From the NCBI RefSeq assembly GCF_014196915.1, contig NZ_JACIEP010000006.1, forward strand, positions 186,001 to 250,000: a DNA stretch of 64,000 nt, read 5' to 3'. The translations under genes were made by a program, and so were the position numbers. Each line of letters begins with the position of its first letter. The stretch's first letter is position 1. The stretch comes from Dysgonomonas hofstadii. Lineage in GTDB: Bacteria; Bacteroidota; Bacteroidia; Bacteroidales; Dysgonomonadaceae. The notes below the pieces were generated by a model. It was not told the DNA's origin and did no database searches. It saw nothing but the letters and a program-made list of their open reading frames with translations. Below, in pieces: positions 25,777-34,746 of this stretch.

Positions 25777-26274
25777 ATGAACAAAAAATTTATCTATTTA
25801 TTAGCGTTGGTATTCTCACTTGGTTTGACTTTTACAGCTTGTAGTGATGACGACGATGATACAACTACAGATTATGCAAATGAGATCGCCGGTACATATG
25901 CAGGAGAACTTAGTATTCCTCTGGGAGAAACTATAGGAACTATTAAGACAGATAAAGATATAGCATTGACAAGAACTGCTGATAACGTAGCTACCCTTAA
26001 ATTGGAAAATTTATCAATTCCGTTGGGAGATGTAGATTTTGAGGTTGGAGATATTGTAGTTCCTAATATATCTATCACAAAGAGTGGTTCAACTTATACT
26101 TTAGCAGAAACAACTACTACAATAACAGTTCCTACTCTTGAAGGAGGAACTACGAATGCTAATGTTAAAGTAAAAGGTACAGTTGTTAGCGGTGCAATGA
26201 CTCTGACTATAGATGTAGATAATGTTCCGGTATTTGAAACATTAACAGTATCATTTGCTGGAGATAAAGAATAA
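25777..26274 (+). CDS. Calycin-like domain lipoprotein
   Basis: 165-residue lipoprotein with signal peptide ending LTFTAC and an acidic SDDDDD stretch after the lipidated Cys22, the pattern tied to surface lipoproteins in Bacteroidetes. The mature part, from EIAGTYAGELSIPLG, matches the Bacteroides calycin-like domain (PF13944 as I remember it): repeated short beta strands such as NLSIPLGDVDFEVGDIVVPNI and a Thr-rich middle. Ligand unknown. Very acidic and threonine-rich with no catalytic motif. Single gene with promoter and strong terminator. Confidence 0.75.
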   Translation: MNKKFIYLLALVFSLGLTFTACSDDDDDTTTDYANEIAGTYAGELSIPLGETIGTIKTDKDIALTRTADNVATLKLENLSIPLGDVDFEVGDIVVPNISITKSGSTYTLAETTTTITVPTLEGGTTNANVKVKGTVVSGAMTLTIDVDNVPVFETLTVSFAGDKE

Positions 26275-26300
26275 TTGCATTAATTATTTTATTATACACA

Positions 26301-26340
26301 GAAAAGCGGTTTTTGGAAACAAAACCGCTTTTCTTTTTTT
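26301..26340 (+). terminator. Terminator of the calycin-like gene
   Basis: GAAAAGCGGTTTT / AAAACCGCTTTTC hairpin followed by seven T. Confidence 0.9.
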
Positions 26341-26373
26341 ATATTGCTTATCTTTAAACTGACTAATTTATTT

Positions 26374-26919
26374 ATGGCTAAAACTACGATTAAATACACG
26401 ATTCTGCTTAGTTTATTAATCATACTGATTACTTCGTGTGGCACGCAGCGAACTGCGACAGGCGTATTATACGACCCCAAAGAAGTAGCCGAATTATCCG
26501 ATAAATTAGGAATCAGACTAAGCAATACAGATAAAGATGACGACAGAAATATACCCCTTTATGCCGAATCATCCTTATGGTTGGGTGTACCCTACCGTTA
26601 TGGCGGACTTTCCCGTAAAGGGTTGGACTGTTCGGGTTTTGCATATCTTATCTATCAGAAAGTATACAATAAGAAGATTCCCCGTTCTACATCTGATCTG
26701 GCAAAAATGAAAATGCACAAAATATCGAAAACGGACTTACAGGCCGGCGATCTGGTATTCTTTGCTACAGCCAAGAGCCACAAAAGGATAAACCATGTAG
26801 GCATCTACCTTAAAGACGGGCTTTTTGTACATGCATCCACGTCCAACGGAGTAATAGTCAGTCATCTTGACGAGGGTTACTACAGCCGGACATGGAAGCA
26901 GGCAGGCCGCATAAAATAA
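26374..26919 (+). CDS. NlpC/P60 family lipoprotein (murein hydrolase)
   Basis: 181-residue lipoprotein of the NlpC/P60 cysteine peptidase family, which cleaves the D-Glu-to-diaminopimelate bond of peptidoglycan peptides. I chose the ATG at 26374, which gives a clean signal peptide ending ITSCGTQ; a more upstream ATG would overlap a likely -7 box (TATCTTTA, 26349-26356). The catalytic Cys is in GLDCSGFAYLIY, the His in RINHVGIYLKDG, preceded by the usual WLGVPYRYGG. It is followed by a longer paralogue, so this is a tandem pair. Confidence 0.92.
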   Translation: MAKTTIKYTILLSLLIILITSCGTQRTATGVLYDPKEVAELSDKLGIRLSNTDKDDDRNIPLYAESSLWLGVPYRYGGLSRKGLDCSGFAYLIYQKVYNKKIPRSTSDLAKMKMHKISKTDLQAGDLVFFATAKSHKRINHVGIYLKDGLFVHASTSNGVIVSHLDEGYYSRTWKQAGRIK

Positions 26920-27014
26920 AGAAAAGAAGTCCTTAAAATATTATAAAAAACATTATACCATACACTTGGATTAATCCGAATTACTTATTTTTATCGGGTT
27001 TTAAACTAACGTAT

Positions 27015-27785
27015 ATGAGTCTACGAAAAAACTTAAAGCGGATACCATCTATATTCTTGATCTTTTCCATGGCTGTTTTACCAATCTCTGCTATTTCTGT
27101 AAAAAGCGCTAAATCGGGAAAGAAAAAGCAAAAAACAAGCTCCGCTGTAACGACTAAAAAGGTTGAGGTTGTTCAATCTTCTCAAAACATAGAAATGACT
27201 GCCAATGATGGCAGCCCTATCACCCTGCCAAAAGTTGAAAAACGTCTTGTAGAACAATCAACTCTCTTTTCGTCTTCAAACGACCTGCTGGCAGATGCGG
27301 ACATAAACAAGTCGCTGTCTCACCTGAAAGAGCGCCTGATAGAACAAAAGGAAATGCAGGAATTATCAGTTCGTCTGGGTATTGCAATCACAGATCCTGC
27401 CCATCTGGATTTGTACAGAGAAGTTGCTGACTGGCTGGGCACACGCTACCGCCGGGGAGGCATGAGCCGTAAGGCTGTTGATTGCTCCGGGTTTACAAGC
27501 CTTATTTATAAAAATGTATATGACCAGCAAATAGACAGGGTAAGTACCACTATTGCCAAAAATCTGAAAATATCTGTTTCCAAAGAGGACCTTATCCCAG
27601 GAGATATGGTTTTTTTCTCTACATTCAACAAAAAATATATCAATCATGTTGGTATATATATAGGAGATGGTAAATTCATCCACGCTTCTATAAAGAAAGG
27701 TGTTATTGTCAGTTCGCTAGTGGAAGGTTATTATAGCAAAGCCTGGAGAAAAGGCGGCCGCAATATAGAAACAGAGAATATCTAA
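27015..27785 (+). CDS. NlpC/P60 family exported hydrolase, tandem paralogue
   Basis: 256-residue relative of the preceding gene with an N-terminal signal sequence (SIFLIFSMAVLPISA) and no lipobox, then a lysine- and serine-rich linker of about 90 residues, then the hydrolase domain from about residue 115. The catalytic Cys is in AVDCSGFTSLIYKNVY, the His in YINHVGIYIGDGKF, and the block WLGTRYRRGGMSRK mirrors the first copy. The domain order suggests a linker that spans or binds the wall. Likely a periplasmic D,L-endopeptidase. It ends just before a bidirectional terminator. Confidence 0.9.
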   Translation: MSLRKNLKRIPSIFLIFSMAVLPISAISVKSAKSGKKKQKTSSAVTTKKVEVVQSSQNIEMTANDGSPITLPKVEKRLVEQSTLFSSSNDLLADADINKSLSHLKERLIEQKEMQELSVRLGIAITDPAHLDLYREVADWLGTRYRRGGMSRKAVDCSGFTSLIYKNVYDQQIDRVSTTIAKNLKISVSKEDLIPGDMVFFSTFNKKYINHVGIYIGDGKFIHASIKKGVIVSSLVEGYYSKAWRKGGRNIETENI

Positions 27786-27807
27786 ACAAAATACAAAATA
27801 AAATATG

Positions 27808-27841
27808 AGAGGCTGTCTTCCTGAAAAGACAGCCTCTTTTG
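27808..27841. terminator. Bidirectional terminator between convergent genes
   Basis: AGAGGCTGTCTT / AAGACAGCCTCT hairpin with T run on the plus side; the minus-strand operon also ends 24 bases away. Confidence 0.8.
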
Positions 27842-27864
27842 TTCATATAATCAGAACAATCCGG

Positions 27865-29568
27865 TTATTCGACCTTAAAAACTGACATAGCCTCAACAAC
27901 TTTTCCATCAGTAGTCAAGCCTTCCACCTTAACGGTATACTCACCTTGCAAATCGGATGTATAAAACGGGACTGATAACGACCTACTACCATTTGTAGGT
28001 ATATGTGGTGCCCAGTAAAGAGTATGCCTGAAATCCGGCAAACGGCTCTCCTGCTTCGATTCATTATCATAATCCGGCATATAGAACTGGCGACAAATCT
28101 GTGTGCCTTCATAATCGAAGAACTGACACGATTCGTCCATCTCAAGGTCAGGATAATTTAAATTATAGGTATAAAAAGACAGAATACCATCAAAGATCTG
28201 CCCTCCAAAAACATACTTATCATAATAAATATCCAGTTGTTTAACCAGTAACGGATTGTATTTCAGCGCGATGCCATGATCGAGAATAGGTACGCCATCG
28301 ATAAGGACTAAAGTATTTCCTGTAGAGAATCCCATATCTTCTCTATATAAAGATATATAAGACTTACCTTGTGTTCTGCTTATGCGTACCTGATTTACAA
28401 ATTCAGTAATCACCTCATGCATTGTAACAAAACGGGTATATTCGTCAAGTGAATACGAATTTTGTGGTCTGGATGAAAAATAAGGATACTCATACTCAAA
28501 TTGATTAAGGTAATTATTCATATAAGCATATAATACCTGCAGTCCTACGCTTCTGTCCAGCAATTGCTCCTTATATGCAGAATCTAATGGTAACGATTGC
28601 CGCTTCGGCTTATCACCATGCTGTGTACTAAACGGCGATTCTATGTCTATCCTATATCTTTTCCCTGAAACATTTTGCAGGGTTGTGGCAATCTCTTTTA
28701 CACCGTTTGTATGTCTTGTATAAAAAGAGACAATCCCGTTATCATCAATATGACCTGAAAAGAAATGAATTTTATCACCTATATAAGACATAAAAGGGAC
28801 TACATATCTTTCATGCTCAGTTTGTCCTGTTTCTATATTTACTAATTTACCTGATATTATATGACCTTCATATTCGGGCAAATATTTATTCTCAAATATT
28901 TTATTTCCAACAGATTTAATACTACTGCGCCATTCAGTTAAGGACTTACCATCTGCAATGGGTAATAAGTCTTTCCCTGCTACAGAAACAGATAGTGTAT
29001 GAATATTGTCTGGTAAATTATCCAATATAATTTTTGCTGCTCCACGCCGGGAATATACAGCATTATCTGTAGCTAGAGAAATCGTATTGTTCATCTTTTG
29101 TAGTTGCGGGGCAGACAATGATGTTGTTACAGATTTTGAATTTTCCGGCTTTTCCTCATTATTAAAAGTGTTAATTACAGCAATATCTTTATTAAAGAAG
29201 ACACCGGTTCCCTCATTTTTCATATAACGGGTGTAAGCTACAACCCGGTAATAACCGGTTGGCAATATAGCAGGTAACGCAATCCACCCCTCACCTACTC
29301 CATTATTTATATCCAGTTTTATCTGCACCCGGGATTCTGATCCGTCCAACAGTTCTACATAAGCTATCTTACTAAGAAAAGAAGGTTTACCATCTGTATC
29401 CGTAGTTATCAGTTTAAGCCAGACAAGTTCACCTGACAGATACACTTGCTTATCCGTTTGCAGATATATACGCTCTTGCAACATATCTGTACCTTTCGCC
29501 GTCACCTGAAAGCAAGTAAACAGTATAAAAATAAACATTAATAAACCCGATAGATATTTTATCTTCAT
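27865..29568 (-). CDS. Exported MG2-like domain protein, TonB operon member
   Basis: 567-residue protein with a signal peptide (MKIKYLSGLLMFIFILFTCFQVTA). The first 130 residues resemble the macroglobulin-like MG2 domain: ERIYLQTDKQVYLSGELVWLKL, then LPTGYYRVVAYTRYMKN. Similar proteins lie beside TonB receptors across Bacteroidetes and are usually unnamed. A central region is beta-rich; near residue 420 it carries GNTLVLIDGVPILDHG, a plug-like short motif often found in these proteins. It is the last gene of a four-gene minus-strand operon. Family members are often 800 or more residues, so this one is short, but it ends cleanly. Role unproven, perhaps periplasmic binding or surface assembly. 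Confidence 0.65.
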   Translation of the reverse strand: MKIKYLSGLLMFIFILFTCFQVTAKGTDMLQERIYLQTDKQVYLSGELVWLKLITTDTDGKPSFLSKIAYVELLDGSESRVQIKLDINNGVGEGWIALPAILPTGYYRVVAYTRYMKNEGTGVFFNKDIAVINTFNNEEKPENSKSVTTSLSAPQLQKMNNTISLATDNAVYSRRGAAKIILDNLPDNIHTLSVSVAGKDLLPIADGKSLTEWRSSIKSVGNKIFENKYLPEYEGHIISGKLVNIETGQTEHERYVVPFMSYIGDKIHFFSGHIDDNGIVSFYTRHTNGVKEIATTLQNVSGKRYRIDIESPFSTQHGDKPKRQSLPLDSAYKEQLLDRSVGLQVLYAYMNNYLNQFEYEYPYFSSRPQNSYSLDEYTRFVTMHEVITEFVNQVRISRTQGKSYISLYREDMGFSTGNTLVLIDGVPILDHGIALKYNPLLVKQLDIYYDKYVFGGQIFDGILSFYTYNLNYPDLEMDESCQFFDYEGTQICRQFYMPDYDNESKQESRLPDFRHTLYWAPHIPTNGSRSLSVPFYTSDLQGEYTVKVEGLTTDGKVVEAMSVFKVE

Positions 29569-29597
29569 ATCTTATATATTTAGTTCTTTTACAGAAA

Positions 29598-30728
29598 TTA
29601 CTGATGATCATTCGGCCAAAATGGAGGTTTTGCTTTTGTTCCCCCATTATGCCTGCAATCCATACACTTTAGTGGAGCAATGGTGTACTGTATAGGAGGA
29701 GGATCCGGTAAAAAAGAGACTATACCATAGCTACCATCCGGATAACCTTCCTCTATTTTACAAACGAGGGAGCCGTCTATATAACCTTCTATATAGACAT
29801 CGTTCGGGTAAGAGTAAAAAAACGTTTTACTGGTCGTCGTGGAAACATCAACGTATCCGATAACCGGATTATCAGGGTTCGTTACACAAGTAATATTCCC
29901 CTTCATCTCAGATGGCATAGGGCCAAATATACTCCCCATCTCTTCTATATTCTTCTCTAAATTTACAATATAGTCATATGCTGCCTTACGTAACGAATTC
30001 TGTTTAACTTCAATATAATAGAGCATAGAAAAACGTTCATCGTTTTCATTTGTTTCCATTATTTTCTTACCTATAATACGATTTTCCGACAATGATTCGG
30101 ATGTAGCTACAGAATAGCCTTTCGATTCATTGTAAACCCAGCAATAAAGCCCGGGATTTATTGGCCCGTTTACCTGATCATACATCGCCAGGGTATCGGC
30201 GACTATACCTCCCAAAGCTTTTATTCTCGATTGTATTTCCCATATCTCATTATATGTCCAGCGATAATATTTGGAATTCTCTTCCGAGCCGTGAGTAGAT
30301 ACCCGTACCGATACATCTTCAGCATCGTCCTTCTGTACATAAATTTCATCAATTTCTGTAGTTTCCATAGGCTCCATATAATCTGACTGATACTCCAGCC
30401 CATCCAAATTTATAATTAACCGGTATTTCTGCCCTGCCTTAAGCTCATCTATAAATGCAGTATAATCTCCATAATTAGAATTAAGTGCAAACGGAAAAGT
30501 TGTTCCATCGGTACATTCTATCCGCATCTGTGCATTCATCACCAGCTTTACATTCGACGTATTATCATTTAGCCCTACACTCCGGGTTAACTTTATCGTA
30601 GTTTCCCCTTCCGATATTATTCCGTCAACGATAAGTAAGTTGCTTGCCTCATCTATTCCTTTCGGACTAAATTCCTCTACACAGCTGACAAACAGCAACA
30701 TTAAAAATATATAAATAACATTCTTCAT
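29598..30728 (-). CDS. DUF4249 lipoprotein
   Basis: 376-residue predicted lipoprotein. I use the ATG at 30728 (MKNVIYIFLMLLFVSC, lipid Cys16); a TTG further upstream would overlap the receptor stop. It matches the DUF4249 pattern: NLLIVDGIISEGETTIKLTRS, AGQKYRLIINLDGLEYQSDY, and a Cys-containing C-terminal MDCRHNGGTKAKPPFWP. DUF4249 proteins pair with TonB receptors and are thought, by analogy with SusD, to sit on the receptor as surface lipoproteins. It lies directly after the receptor and before the MG2-like gene. Confidence 0.85.
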   Translation of the reverse strand: MKNVIYIFLMLLFVSCVEEFSPKGIDEASNLLIVDGIISEGETTIKLTRSVGLNDNTSNVKLVMNAQMRIECTDGTTFPFALNSNYGDYTAFIDELKAGQKYRLIINLDGLEYQSDYMEPMETTEIDEIYVQKDDAEDVSVRVSTHGSEENSKYYRWTYNEIWEIQSRIKALGGIVADTLAMYDQVNGPINPGLYCWVYNESKGYSVATSESLSENRIIGKKIMETNENDERFSMLYYIEVKQNSLRKAAYDYIVNLEKNIEEMGSIFGPMPSEMKGNITCVTNPDNPVIGYVDVSTTTSKTFFYSYPNDVYIEGYIDGSLVCKIEEGYPDGSYGIVSFLPDPPPIQYTIAPLKCMDCRHNGGTKAKPPFWPNDHQ

Positions 30729-30736
30729 AATGTATT

Positions 30737-33496
30737 TCAAAATTTAATATTATAAGACAAATATGGAATAGGCACACCAAATATAGCTAGTTTATATCCC
30801 TTTATCAGTCCATCTTCGTATTGATAATATACAGAATGAGCATTCTTGCGACCTGTCACATTATATACACCAAACGATATCATGCTATGGGTTAACAATG
30901 TCAAATGATGGCTGGGCTCTATGTTAAATGATACATCCATCCTGAAATAATCAGGAACACGATATTTATTACGATCAGAATAATATACATATTCTTTATC
31001 AGCATATACATACTTAGATATAGGTAATGTCACAGGACGTCCTGTTGTATATTCGCAGTTGAGAGAAAAACTAAACCTATGGGTAAACTTATAATTACTT
31101 ATAAATTTGAATTCGTGAGGCTTATCAAAGTCAGCAGAATACCACTCTCCCCTGTTCACAGGTATAGATATACGTTCATCATCCTGTTTCAACTGAGTTC
31201 TCGAATAGGTATAACTCACCCATCCGTTCAGCTTTCCGGCAGTCTTTTTCAGCATCAATTCTACACCATAGGCTCGCCCTTTAGTATTCAGAACATCTCT
31301 TTCCAGATTATGATTCATTATCAGTTTGGCTCCGCTACGATAATCGAGATAATCATCCATCGTTTTATAGTAGGTCTCAATAGAAGCTTCCAATATATTA
31401 TTATAGAAATTCTTATATACACCCACTGCAAACTGTACGCCTTTTTGAGGTTTAATATTCACATCACTCAGTTTCCATGTATCAGTTGGCGACATAATCG
31501 CAGTATTCGATATTTTATGAATATACTGCCGCATCGTATTCACACCTGCCTTAACCGACAAGTCGTCGGAAAAAGCATAACGGGCTGATAAACGGAATTC
31601 GGGACCATGATATGTTTTTAGTATTCCGCTTTTATTATCAACTGTTTCCGTAACGGTTTCCTCAGATGGCAGTGAACCCGGATCGTAAAGGTTATAACTG
31701 CGTGTGCCTAAAACATTGAATATAGAATACCTAATACCAAAATCGATAGCGAGTTTCGAATTAACATTCCATTGGTCTCCAATATAAAACGCAGATTCTA
31801 ATGCCTTTTCTTTTTGAATCTGATCTGTAAGTATAATAGATTCGTCTCCATTAGGTGTAATTGTCCCAGGATTCAGGTTATAGTGAAGAGAATTGAATCC
31901 GAAGTTGAAAGTATGTTCATTGTTATAATACCATGACAAATCAGCCTTGCCATACATTTGATTAACAACAAATTCAAGCTTATACCCCTCCGGCGGATTA
32001 ACAACATTGCGTATATTATAATCATAATGATCGTAACCCGCAGTAAAGACTCCTGTTACCTTCGGTGAAAATACATGCCGCCACTTCAGCGACCCGTTTC
32101 CATTTCTGTATCCGTATTTTTCGTCTTGCTGAAATCTGAAATTATCCTGACTATAATAGCCACTGGCATAGATTGTATTCCTCTCATCAAATTTATGTGT
32201 AATACCCAGATTGATATCATAGAAATTAGCATTACCATCTTTATATCCGCTTTTTTCTGGTAGCTGTTTTAACAACCAGTCAGAATAAGTTGTACGTCCA
32301 CCCAGAATAAATGAACCTTTTTCTTTAACGATAGGCCCCTCTACCGCAAGACGGCTGGTAAGTAATCCTATGCTGGCCGCTCCATGAAATTCTTTATTAT
32401 TCCCCTCACGCCCGTTTATATCCAACACAGAAGATATCCGTCCACCGTATTTAGACGGAATACTACTCTTATATAATTCCATATCTTTTACAATATCCGG
32501 ATTAAAAGCTGAAAATAATCCGAACATATGAGTGGGATTATAGATTGTACCATCATTATACAGAATCAAGTTCTGATCGGTAGCTCCTCCCCTTACATTG
32601 AATCCGCTTGAAATTTCACCAACCGACTTAACCCCCGGCAGCATCATTACAACCCGCAAAATATCGCTTTCGCCAAATACTGTCGGCACGTTCTTTATTT
32701 CTTTCATTTTCAAACGTTCCACACCCATGGTCGTTTGCTTTATATTATCTTTTCTATCGGCCTGAACAGTAACTTCGCGTAAGGCATATACTTTTTCTAC
32801 AGATTGTATATCGAGTCTTCCTTCAGAATGTAATAATATCTGCCTTTTTGTTTCTTTCTGCCCTGCACCACTAATACTCAATTCGTGTCGTCCGGGCGAA
32901 ACCGATAACGAATAATAACCATAGGTATCAGTCATTGTAGCAATACTTGTACCCTCTATATAAACAGAGACTCCGGGTACGGGTTCACCTGTTTTCATAT
33001 CAAGAACATAACCGGTAAGATTCGCCTTTCCTGATGTTTTTTGTGAAGGATTTCCTACTTCATAAATCTTAAATTCAGATATTGCTCTTCTATCCTGATG
33101 TTCATTTATTAATGACAGCGTGGAATAGACTGTTGAATCCATTATATTATAAGCCTGTTTACTACCAAACATATTCTCAGGCAAATAAGTCATCAACTTT
33201 TTATTCTTAAGTATAAATATATAATTCTCATATTTTGAAATCTGATAAGGAGTATTTGCAAAAGCAGCCTGCAATATCGTCAGAGGGTCTTCTTGCCGGT
33301 ATGTTACTGATACCTTAACCGAATCCATTTCAGAGGGGACACAAAATATTTGATAAGGTGAAGCAGCCTCTATCTTCTTTAATAATTCTAATACCGGTTG
33401 ATCTTTAAGATCCATATCTATTTTTTGTTGTGAAAAAACAGGCAAAGCCAGCATTAAAAAAGCGATGATAATATAATTGGAATATCTCATAATCAT
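30737..33496 (-). CDS. TonB-dependent outer-membrane receptor with STN domain
   Basis: 919-residue receptor with signal peptide (residues 1-22). An STN (secretin/TonB short N-terminal) domain covers about residues 24-95, then a carboxypeptidase-regulatory-like domain (about 165-240; TGYVLDMKTGEPVPGVSVYI), a plug (about 255-365; VFGESDILRVVMMLPGVKSVG, FNVRGGATDQNLILYNDGTIY) and a 22-strand barrel to residue 919. The STN domain usually signals to a FecR anti-sigma, but no FecR gene is in this operon. Its start overlaps the upstream stop by ATGA, showing coupled translation. Substrate unknown; it is not a SusC/RagA-type signature and its partner is DUF4249, not SusD. Confidence 0.92.
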   Translation of the reverse strand: MIMRYSNYIIIAFLMLALPVFSQQKIDMDLKDQPVLELLKKIEAASPYQIFCVPSEMDSVKVSVTYRQEDPLTILQAAFANTPYQISKYENYIFILKNKKLMTYLPENMFGSKQAYNIMDSTVYSTLSLINEHQDRRAISEFKIYEVGNPSQKTSGKANLTGYVLDMKTGEPVPGVSVYIEGTSIATMTDTYGYYSLSVSPGRHELSISGAGQKETKRQILLHSEGRLDIQSVEKVYALREVTVQADRKDNIKQTTMGVERLKMKEIKNVPTVFGESDILRVVMMLPGVKSVGEISSGFNVRGGATDQNLILYNDGTIYNPTHMFGLFSAFNPDIVKDMELYKSSIPSKYGGRISSVLDINGREGNNKEFHGAASIGLLTSRLAVEGPIVKEKGSFILGGRTTYSDWLLKQLPEKSGYKDGNANFYDINLGITHKFDERNTIYASGYYSQDNFRFQQDEKYGYRNGNGSLKWRHVFSPKVTGVFTAGYDHYDYNIRNVVNPPEGYKLEFVVNQMYGKADLSWYYNNEHTFNFGFNSLHYNLNPGTITPNGDESIILTDQIQKEKALESAFYIGDQWNVNSKLAIDFGIRYSIFNVLGTRSYNLYDPGSLPSEETVTETVDNKSGILKTYHGPEFRLSARYAFSDDLSVKAGVNTMRQYIHKISNTAIMSPTDTWKLSDVNIKPQKGVQFAVGVYKNFYNNILEASIETYYKTMDDYLDYRSGAKLIMNHNLERDVLNTKGRAYGVELMLKKTAGKLNGWVSYTYSRTQLKQDDERISIPVNRGEWYSADFDKPHEFKFISNYKFTHRFSFSLNCEYTTGRPVTLPISKYVYADKEYVYYSDRNKYRVPDYFRMDVSFNIEPSHHLTLLTHSMISFGVYNVTGRKNAHSVYYQYEDGLIKGYKLAIFGVPIPYLSYNIKF

Positions 33497-34254
33497 TCTT
33501 CATTGAGTTTTTCATAATACTGAACGACTAAAGCAAAAGACTCGTCCTTATCTTTACTAAAATTCAATTTATTATCTTTTATAAATTGTTCAAGCTCCTC
33601 CTTATTCGTCTTTAACACTTTTAGTAGTGAGCCCTTATTATTTATCTTATGAAATTTTCCATCTACATATATATAATATGTTATCGTTTGTTTAACATTT
33701 TGTATAGATGCGACAAATGATGGATAAGTATATCTTTTATAAAGAGAGTATTTCCCTCCATAAAACTGCATATAATAACCTTCTGTCGGAAGTTTATTGG
33801 ATCTGTCAGGAATAAGGAAGAAGAGTCTGTAACCGAATAAATCTGCATATTTCAGCCTTAACGGATCAAGTACGATCATACCCGTTTTATCAGGAGCCAG
33901 TACAACCAGTTCGTTATTCATAAGATCCAGACGCATAGTTATATCCGGATATACGATATCATCAAAAAACAGTTGTCCTGTTGTATAAGAAGTCTTTTCT
34001 CCTTTTATAAAATAAGAAGGGTCTGTTGCATTTTTTTCTTCTGACCTGGGCTTAAGATATGGTATTGCTCTATTAAGCAATATACTACTTGCCATTTTCC
34101 CTGAATAAATTACCGATTGGTTTCCTGCTTTTCTAAGATAGTCTGAAATAATAGAGTCTTCTTTCAGGCTGTTGTCATCCCTGATTAAAGACTGCGCGAC
34201 TAAACATAGATGTGAAAATAAAAGTATGGCTAATACAAAAACCTGTTTTTTCAT
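33493..34254 (-). CDS. Hypothetical exported protein, first gene of the TonB operon
   Basis: 253-residue protein with a signal peptide (MKKQVFVLAILLFSHLCLVAQ). It is not recognised. The mature part contains short beta strands and aromatic-rich segments such as YYMQFYGGKYSLYKRYTYPS and ends in an acidic helix. It overlaps the receptor by four bases. Proteins of this size at the head of TonB/DUF4249 operons are common in Bacteroidetes without a known function. Confidence 0.6.
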   Translation of the reverse strand: MKKQVFVLAILLFSHLCLVAQSLIRDDNSLKEDSIISDYLRKAGNQSVIYSGKMASSILLNRAIPYLKPRSEEKNATDPSYFIKGEKTSYTTGQLFFDDIVYPDITMRLDLMNNELVVLAPDKTGMIVLDPLRLKYADLFGYRLFFLIPDRSNKLPTEGYYMQFYGGKYSLYKRYTYPSFVASIQNVKQTITYYIYVDGKFHKINNKGSLLKVLKTNKEELEQFIKDNKLNFSKDKDESFALVVQYYEKLNEE

Positions 34255-34746
34255 ATTTTCCTATGTGTTTTTCATTATAACAAGGTTATTCCTGTCACAA
34301 AGCATATTTATAATTATCCCTGCTTAACAAATATAACTTAATTTCACTTATGTTAACCAACAGGTATAAATTGAAGTAGATTATTATCCAGAGACAATAA
34401 CACAATGAATTATATATCAAATGCTTATAATTAACATTTAAATATTCAAAGTAGATTTACAGAAAAATGATATAAGGAATAAGCTTTATGAAAAAGAATC
34501 AAATAGAATGTTGCGGATATTATTGTATAAATAGAATATATCAATGTTTTATAAAAAAGAAAAGGTTGTCATCCCGACAACCAATCTTCATTTTTAACCT
34601 TAAATCTAATACTATGAAAAACACGTAATATTAACGTCTGCAACGATAAAATAGTTTATCACCTGCGTATTAAAAAAGTTAAAATGAAGCAAAGGTTCGT
34701 TAACGTCCAGTCTGAATGCGGGTTTCAAGACAGTATAATATTATTA
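34255..34746. other. 492-base intergenic region with orphan SusC-type leader
   Basis: Between the divergently unlinked TonB operon and the AddA-like gene. No full gene. At 34564-34628 on the plus strand lies a hairpin plus start-codon context resembling the leader of SusC-type genes (listed separately); a 46-codon frame from 34488 runs through it and stops at 34628. The rest is AT-rich. Confidence 0.65.
34564..34628 (+). promoter_or_regulatory. Orphan SusC-type leader element, copy 1
   Basis: Hairpin GGTTGTC-ATCCC-GACAACC (34564-34582), then CAATCTTCA...TAACC.TAAATCTAATACTATGAAAAAC. The ATG at 34614 opens a five-codon frame (MKNT, stop). Nearly the same element lies on the minus strand at 43699-43778. 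No receptor gene follows. Confidence 0.55.

Noticed and set aside
30729-30740. TTG start for the DUF4249 gene
   Set aside because: It overlaps the receptor stop; the ATG at 30728 directly begins a clean lipoprotein signal.
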